Origin: an uncultured Alphaproteobacteria bacterium
GTDB taxonomy: Bacteria > Pseudomonadota > Alphaproteobacteria > Caulobacterales > Aquidulcibacteraceae
Direction: 5' to 3'
DNA length: 64,000 bases
NCBI GenBank assembly: GCA_902826245.1
Contig: CADEEA010000002.1
Coordinates: 62,001 to 126,000 of the forward strand
Positions 8,008-15,806 of the stretch are shown in pieces (within the stretch, counting starts at the first letter, position 1; each line of letters starts with the position of its first letter). Position numbers and translations under genes: made by a program. The notes beneath the pieces were generated by a model that worked only from the letters and a program-made list of their open reading frames with translations, searched no databases and had not been told where the DNA came from.

Positions 8008-9486
8008 ATGACGACCCAACCCGCACTTCCCCTCGAAGCTCTTCCGGCGTCGCGCCCCCCGCGCGCGGCGCCGCACAATCTCGAGGCCGAACAGGCGTTG
8101 CTGGGCGCCATCCTGTTCGACAACGAAACCTACAACCGCATCACGCCGCTCCTGCAGGAGCGCCATTTCTTCGACCCTGTTCATGGGCGCATCTTCCAGG
8201 CCTGCGCCGATCTCATTTCCGGCGGCGAACTTGCTGACGGCGTCACTCTGAAAGAGCGCTTCGCGCGCGACGGCGGCATCAAAGAAATCGGCGGCGCGGT
8301 CTATCTGATGCGGCTGATGGAACAGGCCGCGCCGATGTCGGCGCAGGCGCAATCCTATGCGCTGTTGATCCACGATCTGGCGCTCAGGCGAGAACTCATC
8401 CGCGTCGGCAATGTGATTTCCGATCTGGCCGAAAATCCGCCCGACGATCACGACGCCAAGGACATCATCGAGGAAGCCGAGCGCACATTATTCACTCTGG
8501 CCGAGAGCGGCACGGCCAATTCGGGCTTCTCGCCCTTTTCGCGCGCGCTCGCCACCTCGATCGAGAACGCCGCCGCGGCGTACGAGAGCAAGTCGGACGT
8601 CTCGGGCCTGGCCACCAGCTTCGACGATCTTGATCGCATGCTGGGCGGTCTCCACCCCTCCGACCTGCTGATCCTCGCTGGGCGGCCCTCGATGGGCAAA
8701 ACCGCGCTCGCGACCAATATCGCCTTCAACATCGCCCGCGCCCGCCTCGCCGCACAGCGTTCCGGCGATTTCGAGAACCAGATGAACAAGGGCGGCGTGG
8801 TGGCGTTCTTCTCGCTCGAAATGTCCTCCGAGCAATTGGCCACTCGCCTGCTTTCCGACGCCGCCGAGATCGAGAGCGATCGCATTCGCCGCGGCAAGAT
8901 CAGTAAGCAGGAATATGAGCGCCTGGCGGACGAGGCCGCGAATTTGCAGCAATTACCGCTGCATATCGACGACACCGGCGCCATCGGCATCGCCCAGTTG
9001 CAAGCCCGCGCGCGCCGCCTGCAGCGCACCACCGGGCTCGATTGCATTGTCGTGGACTATCTGCAGCTGGTCACGTCGTCGTCGAAAAAGAGCGATGGGC
9101 GGGTGCAGGAGGTCAGCGAAATCACTCAGGGGCTCAAGGCGCTCGCCAAGGACCTCAAGGTGCCCGTGATCGCCCTCTCCCAGCTCTCCCGCCAGGTCGA
9201 AAACCGCGACGACAAGCGCCCGCAGCTCTCCGATCTGCGCGAATCCGGCTCGATCGAGCAGGACGCAGACGTGGTGCTGTTCGTTTACCGGGAAAGCTAT
9301 TATCTAGAGCGCGCCGAACCGCGCGAAGGCTCCGACGAGCACATCGCCTGGATGCGGCAAGTGGATGAGGTGCGCAACCAGGCCGAAGTCATTATCGGCA
9401 AACAGCGCCATGGGCCGATTGGAAAAGTGAAGCTCTTCTTTGACAGCCGCTACACCAGATTTGGCAATCTCTCCGCGCGCTCGTGA
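8008..9486 (+). CDS. dnaB: Replicative DNA helicase DnaB
   Basis: DnaB is the hexameric ATP-driven helicase that unwinds DNA at the replication fork. The 492-aa product has the N-terminal domain (PHNLEAEQALLGAILFDNETY) and a RecA-like C-terminal domain with Walker A GRPSMGKTALA near residue 227. DCIVVDYLQLV is the Walker B region, and LSQLSRQVENRDDKRPQLSDLR is the typical C-terminal motif. I start at ATG 8008; the frame is open upstream through the rplI region but shows no family resemblance there. The 3' end overlaps alr by about 47 bp. Confidence 0.97.
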   Translation: MTTQPALPLEALPASRPPRAAPHNLEAEQALLGAILFDNETYNRITPLLQERHFFDPVHGRIFQACADLISGGELADGVTLKERFARDGGIKEIGGAVYLMRLMEQAAPMSAQAQSYALLIHDLALRRELIRVGNVISDLAENPPDDHDAKDIIEEAERTLFTLAESGTANSGFSPFSRALATSIENAAAAYESKSDVSGLATSFDDLDRMLGGLHPSDLLILAGRPSMGKTALATNIAFNIARARLAAQRSGDFENQMNKGGVVAFFSLEMSSEQLATRLLSDAAEIESDRIRRGKISKQEYERLADEAANLQQLPLHIDDTGAIGIAQLQARARRLQRTTGLDCIVVDYLQLVTSSSKKSDGRVQEVSEITQGLKALAKDLKVPVIALSQLSRQVENRDDKRPQLSDLRESGSIEQDADVVLFVYRESYYLERAEPREGSDEHIAWMRQVDEVRNQAEVIIGKQRHGPIGKVKLFFDSRYTRFGNLSARS

Positions 9487-10543
9487 AGCGTCGCGCCTGG
9501 CGCGCCTCACGGTCGACACCGCCGCCATCGCCGAAAACTGGCGCTTCTTCAAACGCGCCGCGCCGAGCGCGGCAATCGCCGCCGTGGTCAAGGCCGATGC
9601 GTATGGCCTTGGCGCTGAGGATGCGTCGCGCGCCTTGGCTGAGGCTGGCGCCCGCGCCTTCTTCACTGCAACAGCGGCGGAAGCCCTCGCCGTGCGCGCA
9701 GCACTTGGCGCAGGCCCTCAGATCTTCGTGCTCAACGGCCCGACCGGGGCTGATTGCGAGGCGATGCAGAGCGCCCGGCTCACGCCCGTGCTCAATTCGC
9801 TGGCCCAGATCAAGCTCTGGGATGCGCGCGGGCCGATGGCGCTGCACATCGACACCGGCATGAACCGCCTTGGCATCGGCCCGGAAGAGCTTGCCCACGC
9901 CGCCATCGCGCTCAAGAACGCCACACTAACACTGGTGATGAGCCACCTCGCGTGCGCCTCCGACGTGAAGCACCCGATGAACGCGCTTCAGCGCACGCGC
10001 TTCGTCGACGCCGCGACTTTGTTTCCGAAAGCACCCCTGAGCCTCGCCTCCACAGGCGGCATCTTGATCGGCGCGGACTACCATTTTGATCTCGTGCGCC
10101 CAGGCGTCGGTCTCTACGGCTCGGGCGGGCTTGATTCCGACAATCCAAAGCTCGCGGTCGCCGCGACCGTGGAAGCGCCCATATTGCAACTACGCGACAT
10201 CGAGGCGGGTGAAACGTTCGGCTACGGCGCCACGCAGACCGCCGACAAAAAAATGCGCGCCGCCACAATCGCGCTGGGCTACGCCGACGGTTATCTGCGC
10301 TGCTTGAGCGGACGCGGCTTCGGCGTGTTCGCGGGCGCGCGACTGCCCATATTGGGGCGCGTATCGATGGATCTGATCATCCTCGACGTCACCAGCTGCG
10401 CCGAAGCGCGCGAGGGCGCGATGGTTGAGTTCCTCGGGCCAAATGCGCCGCTCGAAGAAATCGCAGCACTCGCCGGCACCGCGCCATATGAGCTGCTGAC
10501 GACGTTTGCGGGGACGGTGCGCAAGGGCGGCGTGCGGGGCTGA
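9440..10543 (+). CDS. alr: Alanine racemase
   Basis: This PLP enzyme interconverts L- and D-alanine for peptidoglycan synthesis in the cytoplasm. The PLP-binding lysine is in AVVKADAYGLG (about residue 51). HIDTGMNRLG lies in the barrel, and GYADGYLR and LGRVSMDLIILDV are family motifs near the C-terminus. About 367 aa is the usual length. There is no ATG near the 5' end; TTG 9440 or TTG 9461 must be used, and either lies inside the dnaB 3' end. The order dnaB-alr is conserved in alphaproteobacteria. Confidence 0.94.
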   Translation: MTAATPDLAISPRAREASRLARLTVDTAAIAENWRFFKRAAPSAAIAAVVKADAYGLGAEDASRALAEAGARAFFTATAAEALAVRAALGAGPQIFVLNGPTGADCEAMQSARLTPVLNSLAQIKLWDARGPMALHIDTGMNRLGIGPEELAHAAIALKNATLTLVMSHLACASDVKHPMNALQRTRFVDAATLFPKAPLSLASTGGILIGADYHFDLVRPGVGLYGSGGLDSDNPKLAVAATVEAPILQLRDIEAGETFGYGATQTADKKMRAATIALGYADGYLRCLSGRGFGVFAGARLPILGRVSMDLIILDVTSCAEAREGAMVEFLGPNAPLEEIAALAGTAPYELLTTFAGTVRKGGVRG

Positions 10544-10562
10544 GCCCGACGTCGCAAGATCA

Positions 10563-10898
10563 TCACCGTCGCTGCGGCCCCGCTAGCCACATCATCCCCA
10601 CGCCAGCAAAAAAGCCGACCCACGCTGCGCCAACCCAATTCCAGCGCAACACCGCCATCAGCACAAGGAAACTCACGATCGGCGCCGAACAGAGCGCGAG
10701 GTTGCGGACGCTCGCTGCATCGCGGTTGAACAACACCAGGAACGGCATCAGCGCCATGAGGCCAACCAGGATCGCGGTGAAAACGATCACTACGCCGTCG
10801 CCCGCGATGCCCATGTAACCAGCAGCCCATGCCTGGCTTGACGCCAAAACCGCCACTGCGACGACGGAAATTGCTATTGCCCGCGTTCGCGCGATCAT
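10563..10898 (-). CDS. Small membrane protein of unknown function
   Basis: The 111-aa product has three to four hydrophobic segments (AIAISVVAVAVLASSQAWA, then GVVIVFTAILVGLMALMPFLVLF, APIVSFLVLMAVLRW, WVGFFAGVGMMWLAG). The first may be a signal peptide or a membrane helix. I start at ATG 10898, which overlaps the stop of the NUDIX gene as ATGA, so the two are translationally coupled. No family is recognised and no function can be assigned. Confidence 0.6.
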   Translation of the reverse strand: MIARTRAIAISVVAVAVLASSQAWAAGYMGIAGDGVVIVFTAILVGLMALMPFLVLFNRDAASVRNLALCSAPIVSFLVLMAVLRWNWVGAAWVGFFAGVGMMWLAGPQRR

Positions 10899-11299
10899 GA
10901 TTTGGCCCCATCCTCGGCGATCGCGCTGTGATCGAACGCTAGCGCCAGTTCGCGCCAATCGGCGATCCATTCGGCCGCGTCGGCATCGTCGCCGCCGACC
11001 GCGTTCGTCGTCAACGGCTCGATCAGATAAGCCGCCGCCACGGTGTGGCGCACTGGGTCGCGGCCGGGATCGGAATAGAGCCCGATCAGACGCACGATGC
11101 GGCCTTCGATGCCGGTCTCTTCCTTCAGTTCGCGCACCGCCGCGGCCTCAACGGTTTCGCCGATCTCGACAAACCCTCCCGGCAGCGCGTAGCGGCCCAT
11201 GAACGGCTCGCGTCCGCGCTTGATCAACAGCAAACGTCCGCGCTCGTCGAACACGACGCAATCGGCGGCAAGCGGGGGCGAATTGGGACGCCAGGTCAT
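10895..11299 (-). CDS. NUDIX hydrolase
   Basis: The 134-aa product carries a complete Nudix box beginning GGFVEIGETVEAAAVRELKE and ending ETG; its glutamates bind the metal for hydrolysis of a nucleoside diphosphate linked to another group. PSDPGRD-like spacing and YALPGG before the box suggest the ADP-ribose pyrophosphatase-like branch, but the substrate is not certain. The start at ATG 11299 gives MTWRPNSPPLAADCVVF, the family's usual N-terminus. It is coupled to the small membrane protein gene downstream. Confidence 0.88.
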   Translation of the reverse strand: MTWRPNSPPLAADCVVFDERGRLLLIKRGREPFMGRYALPGGFVEIGETVEAAAVRELKEETGIEGRIVRLIGLYSDPGRDPVRHTVAAAYLIEPLTTNAVGGDDADAAEWIADWRELALAFDHSAIAEDGAKS

Positions 11300-11369
11300 T
11301 GCTCGCTCTCCCCAGGGTGCGTTGGTGAGCGAGCCTAGCACGCGCAATTTGCGGCAACAGCCTGCAATT

Positions 11370-11801
11370 TCAACGCAACGCTGCGCGGCGGCGCACCTGC
11401 GCCAGACCTTCGAGCAAGGCCTCCTGAGCCGCAGGCGGGGTTTGCGCGGGAGCAAACAAGAGCTTCATCGCCGCCAGGTGCACGCCAACCGCCTCGGGGT
11501 CCCAGCCTGGCTCGGTCTCGTCCAACAAACGGCAAAAGCAATACGCCGCTTTCGACAACGCCTCGAGGCCGAACATGCCCCCAGCCGCAGCGATGGTACA
11601 CGACAATTCGTGCAGCCCTCGCCGTTCCTCGCGCGTGGGCGGACCCACGGCGCACAAGCGCACCAAGTCGCCCAGCGCGTCGCCCATCACCGTCAGCGCC
11701 TTCTCGCGCAGGTTCGAGACATTGATCGACGCAAGCTCGCATGCCCGCTCAAGCGTCGTGCCGCCCGGCGCGTTGAGCGCGCGTGAGAGCCCACCCGCCA
11801 T
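11370..11801 (-). CDS. Histidine phosphotransfer (HPt)-like protein
   Basis: The 143-aa helical product contains GLHELSCTIAAAGGMFGLEALSKAA, which resembles the HPt core where a histidine (here His64) accepts a phosphoryl group from a receiver domain. It has no kinase or receiver domain of its own. The gene overlaps the stop of a receiver gene as TGATG and is the last of three co-transcribed phosphorelay genes (12651 to 11370). This context supports an HPt role. The kinase partner is not in the neighbourhood. Confidence 0.6.
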   Translation of the reverse strand: MAGGLSRALNAPGGTTLERACELASINVSNLREKALTVMGDALGDLVRLCAVGPPTREERRGLHELSCTIAAAGGMFGLEALSKAAYCFCRLLDETEPGWDPEAVGVHLAAMKLLFAPAQTPPAAQEALLEGLAQVRRRAALR

Positions 11802-12286
11802 CAGAACATCTCCACGCCGCTGCCGGTAGAGGAAACAACCTCCGGCGGCGCGATCAACTCACCGCGGCGGCCTTCGGATTCGGCTACGTACAGGATGCGC
11901 TCCAGCAGCCCTTGGGTGGAAAATGGCTTGGATATCACATAATCGGCGCCACATTGGCGGGCCGTCGTGATCAGACGTACGTAAGTGTAGGCAGTCAGCA
12001 TGATCACCGGAACCGCGGCATTCGGCCCGCGCCGTTCCGAGCGCATCCAGCTGACGAAATTGTAGGCGGCCTCGCCAAAGCCATAAGGATCGATCAGCAC
12101 CAGATCGACGGAATGGGTTTTCACAGTGTCGGTGCCGCTGCGCAAATCGGTGCAGCGGAACATCTTGCGAAAGCCGCAGCCCGAAAGAATGCCGGTCAGC
12201 ACTTCGATGAAGATCGGCGACGCATCGATCATCACCACCGCTGCGTTGGAGAAGTTGAACGTCAGCTCCTGTTTGAGCGAACTCAC
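11801..12286 (-). CDS. Single-domain response regulator (diverged receiver)
   Basis: The 161-aa product is one receiver domain plus a short tail. The expected phosphoacceptor is Asp66 in LVLIDPYG, with an acidic residue in VVMIDASP, a threonine in VIMLTAYT and a lysine in YVISKPFS. The usual DD pair of the acidic pocket is reduced to a single aspartate, so metal binding may be altered. No DNA-binding or enzymatic output domain follows. It overlaps the upstream CheY-like gene as ATGA and the HPt gene as TGATG. Confidence 0.8.
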   Translation of the reverse strand: MSSLKQELTFNFSNAAVVMIDASPIFIEVLTGILSGCGFRKMFRCTDLRSGTDTVKTHSVDLVLIDPYGFGEAAYNFVSWMRSERRGPNAAVPVIMLTAYTYVRLITTARQCGADYVISKPFSTQGLLERILYVAESEGRRGELIAPPEVVSSTGSGVEMF

Positions 12287-12651
12287 GGCGACACCCGTTG
12301 CACCGCTTCCACCAATTGCACCGGATTGAACGGTTTTACGATCCAGCCGGTCGCGCCCGCGGCTTTCGCCCGCGCCTTCATCGCTGGCTCGCTTTCGGTG
12401 GTGAGCACCAGGATGGGGGTGCCCTTGGCCTGCCCGTCGCGGATACGCTCGATGAAAGAGAGGCCGTCGAGCCTTGGCATATTCACGTCAGTGATAATCA
12501 CGTCAGGCTTGAGCCGCTCCAGCCGGTCCAGCCCCTCAACGCCATCCTCGGCGAGCACGACTTTGAAGCCGGCATTGCCGAGCACGAAATTGATCAGTTC
12601 GCGGATCGTGAGCGAATCGTCGACCGCCAGGATCGTCTTTTGCCTGCTCAT
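12283..12651 (-). CDS. CheY-like single-domain response regulator
   Basis: The 122-aa product is a canonical receiver domain: DD at residues 11-12 (LAVDDS), phosphoacceptor Asp55 (VIITDVNMP), conserved threonine (LVLTTES) and lysine (WIVKPF). It most resembles CheY proteins found with chemotaxis arrays in alphaproteobacteria. ATG 12651 gives the standard start MSRQKTILAVDDS. It is the first gene of a receiver-receiver-HPt set with overlapping stops and starts. No cheA lies in the window, so the upstream kinase is unknown. Confidence 0.88.
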   Translation of the reverse strand: MSRQKTILAVDDSLTIRELINFVLGNAGFKVVLAEDGVEGLDRLERLKPDVIITDVNMPRLDGLSFIERIRDGQAKGTPILVLTTESEPAMKARAKAAGATGWIVKPFNPVQLVEAVQRVSP

Positions 12652-12693
12652 GCAATCCCTCAGTGTTGTTGTGGCAATATACAACCTGGGGTG

Positions 12694-12721
12694 TTAATCA
12701 GACGTTTAAACCACTTCTTAA
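12694..12721. promoter_or_regulatory. Three TTAA sites at 12-bp spacing
   Basis: TTAA occurs at 12694-12697, 12706-12709 and 12718-12721, exactly 12 bp apart, in the short gap between the divergent CheY-like gene and radA. It resembles a CtrA-box array, but the CtrA consensus is TTAA-N7-TTAA and here the gap is 8. An operator for another regulator, or chance in an AT-rich promoter, are both possible. Confidence 0.25.
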
Positions 12722-12777
12722 GGTGTAACATTGGCTACACCACCTTTGCTCACGTCTTCGGCTAAGCTGCGGGAATC

Positions 12778-14142
12778 ATGGCCAAGGACCACGTCTTCAC
12801 CTGCCAGGCCTGTGGCGCGATCTGGCCCAAATGGGCCGGCAAATGTGAAGCCTGCGGAGAGTGGAATACTCTGGTCGAAGAGAGCGCGCGCGCCGTGGTT
12901 CCTGGAGCGCTTTCAGCGCCCACCGGCAAGAAAAGCAGAGCGCTCACCTTCGTTGAACTCACAGGCGAGCATGATCCCCCCCCGCGCCTCGCCACCGGCA
13001 TTTCCGAACTCGACCGTGTCTGCGGCGGCGGTTTGGTGGCGGCGTCGGCGATCCTGATCGGCGGCGATCCCGGCGTCGGCAAATCCACCCTGCTGTTGCA
13101 GGCCGCCGCCGCCCTCGCACGAGGCGGTGCGCGCGTCGCCTACGTCACCGGTGAGGAAGCGGAGGCGCAGGTGCAAGAGCGGGCGCGCCGCCTAGGCGCC
13201 GCTGACGCACCGGTACAGCTCGCCGCGGAAACCGATCTGCGCAAGATTCTCGAAGGCCTCAAATCACTGAAACCCGACGTCGTCATCGTCGATTCCATCC
13301 AGACCGTCTGGGCAGATGGCGTTGAGGCGGCGCCCGGCACCGTAGCGCAAGTGCGCGCCTGCGCGCACGAATTGGTGCGTTACGCCAAAAAGAGCGGCGC
13401 GGTGCTGATCCTGGTGGGCCATGTCACCAAGGACGGACAAATCGCAGGCCCGCGCGTGGTCGAGCATCTCGTCGATGCTGTGATCTATTTCGAAGGCGAA
13501 CGCGGCATGCCGTTCCGCATCCTGCGCGCGGTGAAAAACCGCTTCGGCCCCACCGACGAGATCGGCGTGTTCGAGATGGTCGAGCAAGGCTTGGTGGAGA
13601 CGCCCAATCCTTCCGCACTGTTCCTTGGCGCCAGCGGCGAGCGCGCTTCGGGAGCGGCGGTGTTCGCGGGCGTCGAGGGATCGCGCCCGGTGCTGGTGGA
13701 AATCCAGGCGCTCGCGGCGCCCAGCGCCTATGGCACGCCGCGGCGCGCGATCGTGGGCTGGGATTCCGCACGGCTCGCGATGATCCTCGCCGTACTGGAG
13801 ACGCGCTGCGGGCTCTCTTTCTCGGGGCGCGATGTTTATCTCTCAGTGGCTGGCGGCCTGCGCATCACCGAACCGGCGGCCGACCTCGCGGTCGCCGCCG
13901 CCTTGATCTCAGCGCTCGCGGATGTGCCGCTGCCGAAGCAATGCGTCGCCTTCGGCGAAGTTGCGCTCTCAGGCGAAGTGCGCTCCGCCGGACGCAGCGA
14001 TTTGCGTCTGAAGGAAGCCGCCAAGCTCGGCTTCACCGACGCCTTCGCGCCCCCGCAAAAGAAAGGCGCAGCCAGCGCCGGCGTAAAGGTGCGCGCGATC
14101 GCGCATATCAACGAACTGGCGGCGGCGATTGCGGGGAAGTGA
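12778..14142 (+). CDS. radA: DNA repair protein RadA
   Basis: RadA (Sms) is a RecA-like ATPase that helps process recombination intermediates. The 454-aa product has an N-terminal C4 zinc motif (CQAC at residues 9-12 and CEAC at 23-26), Walker A GDPGVGKST near residue 96, the RadA-specific KNRFG motif (VKNRFGPTDEIG) and a C-terminal Lon-protease-like domain (GRDVYLSVAGGLRITEPAAD). The length is normal. In many alphaproteobacteria radA is followed by cvpA-purF; here it is followed by a non-coding gap and a glycan locus. Confidence 0.96.
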   Translation: MAKDHVFTCQACGAIWPKWAGKCEACGEWNTLVEESARAVVPGALSAPTGKKSRALTFVELTGEHDPPPRLATGISELDRVCGGGLVAASAILIGGDPGVGKSTLLLQAAAALARGGARVAYVTGEEAEAQVQERARRLGAADAPVQLAAETDLRKILEGLKSLKPDVVIVDSIQTVWADGVEAAPGTVAQVRACAHELVRYAKKSGAVLILVGHVTKDGQIAGPRVVEHLVDAVIYFEGERGMPFRILRAVKNRFGPTDEIGVFEMVEQGLVETPNPSALFLGASGERASGAAVFAGVEGSRPVLVEIQALAAPSAYGTPRRAIVGWDSARLAMILAVLETRCGLSFSGRDVYLSVAGGLRITEPAADLAVAAALISALADVPLPKQCVAFGEVALSGEVRSAGRSDLRLKEAAKLGFTDAFAPPQKKGAASAGVKVRAIAHINELAAAIAGK

Positions 14143-14567
14143 AATGGCCGGAGCGGCGACACTCGAACCCACGCCGCCCAGTCACCCAGATGTGTAGGCG
14201 GTTCTGAAAGCAGAACCGGGTGAGTTCGAGAAATGGGACCGGCGAGACTCCGCCGGTTCACGGACGTTCCAACGGCAATCGATGACCGACATTTCCACGG
14301 GCGACGCAGGCGGCGGCGCAGTTGGAGCGATACGACGCCGCATTGATCGCCGCCTGCCCCGATTGTGTTAAATATCCGGCGCTGGCCGAACGCGCGCGTT
14401 GGTGGTCCATACGCGAAACGCGTGCGCGCGCAGGCGCCATATCTGGGAAAATTGTTCCCGCATGACGGCGGGCCTTAGATCACAACGCTGTAATTTAGGC
14501 GGTGGGGGAATAATCTGCCTCGCCAGCCGTAATACAAGTGTCACAGAACTTTCATTCCGAGGCGCGT
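14143..14567. other. Non-coding gap between radA and the glycan locus
   Basis: No gene is supported in these 425 bp. The left part holds a tRNA-3'-end-like stretch on the minus strand (GGGTTCGAGT at 14161-14170, reading on to CTCCGGCCA ending near 14146). It also holds a perfect hairpin of GGTTCTG and CAGAACC (14200-14217). The stretch does not fold into a complete tRNA. A short inverted repeat (GGGAA at 14445-14449, TTCCC at 14455-14459) lies about 110 bp before the first glycan gene. The promoter of that locus must be in this region, but I cannot place it with confidence. Confidence 0.5.
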
Positions 14568-15806
14568 ATGACGCGAGTGCTGGTCTATTCTCACGATACG
14601 TTCGGCCTGGGCAACATCCGCCGCATGCTGGCGATATCGCAGGCGCTGACCGAGGCTGACCCCGATGTGTCCGTGCTGATCCTCTCCGGATCGCCGATGC
14701 TGCACGCCTTCCGCATGCCCCCGCGCATCGACTACGTGAAGCTCCCGTGCCTGGCCCGCGATACGGATGGAGTCTACGGGGTCAAGTTCCTCAATCTCGA
14801 CTACGCGACGGCGCTGCGGCTTCGCTCGAGCCTGATCGTCAGCGCCGCGATCGAGTTCGCGCCGGATGTGGTTCTGATCGACAAAAAACCGCTTGGCGTC
14901 GATGGTGAGTTGGAGGCGGCGCTCGATCTGCTAGCCGGGCAAGAGCGCAGGCCCAGCATCTACTTGGTGCTGCGCGATATTCTTGACGATCCCGAAGTGA
15001 CCCGACGCATCTGGGATAAGCACGATTATCACGGCGCCATCGCCAAGCATTATGACGGCGTGTTGGTCGCCGGCTGCCCGAGCGTGTTCGATGTCTCCGA
15101 GGAATATGCGTTCCCGGCGGATACGCGCGCAATCACCGAGCACGTAGGATATCTGCATCGCCACGCTGGCCGGCAGACCCGCGAAGAGGTTCGCGCGAAC
15201 TTCAATCTTGACGGGCTGCCTCTGGTGCTCGTGCATGCGGGCGGCGGTGGCGACGGCGCGCCGCTGATCGAAGCCTTCATCGAGGGTCTGCGCGCGCGCG
15301 AAGGTCGTGCGCCGTTCTACAGCTGGATCATCAGCGGGCCGGAAATGCGCGCCAGCGACCGCGAACGCTTGAGCGCGTGCGCGGCCGCGTTGCCGCACGT
15401 GCGCTTCGACGACTTCACCGACGACATGTCCAGTTGCATGGCGGGAGCGGACGCGGTGGTTTCGATGGGCGGCTACAACACCGTGTGCGAGGTGCTTTCG
15501 CTGAAAAAGCCGGCGCTGATCGTGCCGCGCAGCCGCCCAGTCAAGGAGCAAGCCATGCGCGCCATTCGCATGGCCAAGCAAGGCTACATCGCCTGCATGC
15601 TCGATAGCGAGGTGACCAGCGACGGACTTATCACCGCAGCCATGCGACTGACGATGAACGGCGACGCTCAGGTGCGCGCACGTCGCACGCTCCCGTTCCA
15701 CGGCCTCAATCGCATCGCCGAGATCGTCTGCCAGCAAGCACAGCTGCGGCCGGCGTTGGACAAGTGTCCCGCTGACCGGCGCCGCACAGTCGCGGCGGTG
15801 CTATGA
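14568..15806 (+). CDS. GT28/MurG-like glycosyltransferase
   Basis: The 412-aa product has the two-domain GT-B shape of MurG-like transferases. Its N-terminus VLVYSHDTFGLGNIRRMLAI matches the glycine-rich acceptor loop, and VSMGGYNTVCEVLSLKKPA followed by VPRSRPVKEQAMRA matches the nucleotide-sugar-binding C domain. It is the first gene of a nine-gene overlapping locus. ATG 14568 with an upstream GAGG is the likely start; a GTG 30 bp earlier is possible. A relative lies at 24428-25609. Donor and acceptor sugars are unknown. Confidence 0.82.
   Translation: MTRVLVYSHDTFGLGNIRRMLAISQALTEADPDVSVLILSGSPMLHAFRMPPRIDYVKLPCLARDTDGVYGVKFLNLDYATALRLRSSLIVSAAIEFAPDVVLIDKKPLGVDGELEAALDLLAGQERRPSIYLVLRDILDDPEVTRRIWDKHDYHGAIAKHYDGVLVAGCPSVFDVSEEYAFPADTRAITEHVGYLHRHAGRQTREEVRANFNLDGLPLVLVHAGGGGDGAPLIEAFIEGLRAREGRAPFYSWIISGPEMRASDRERLSACAAALPHVRFDDFTDDMSSCMAGADAVVSMGGYNTVCEVLSLKKPALIVPRSRPVKEQAMRAIRMAKQGYIACMLDSEVTSDGLITAAMRLTMNGDAQVRARRTLPFHGLNRIAEIVCQQAQLRPALDKCPADRRRTVAAVL

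Noticed and set aside
12694..12721. CtrA binding box
   Set aside because: The spacing between TTAA half-sites is 8, not the 7 required by the consensus; kept only as an unassigned motif.
14146..14220. A tRNA gene on the minus strand after radA
   Set aside because: A T-loop-like GGGTTCGAGT and a CCA end are visible, but the T-stem does not pair and no matching 5' acceptor strand is found at the right distance. It is kept only as tRNA-like debris.
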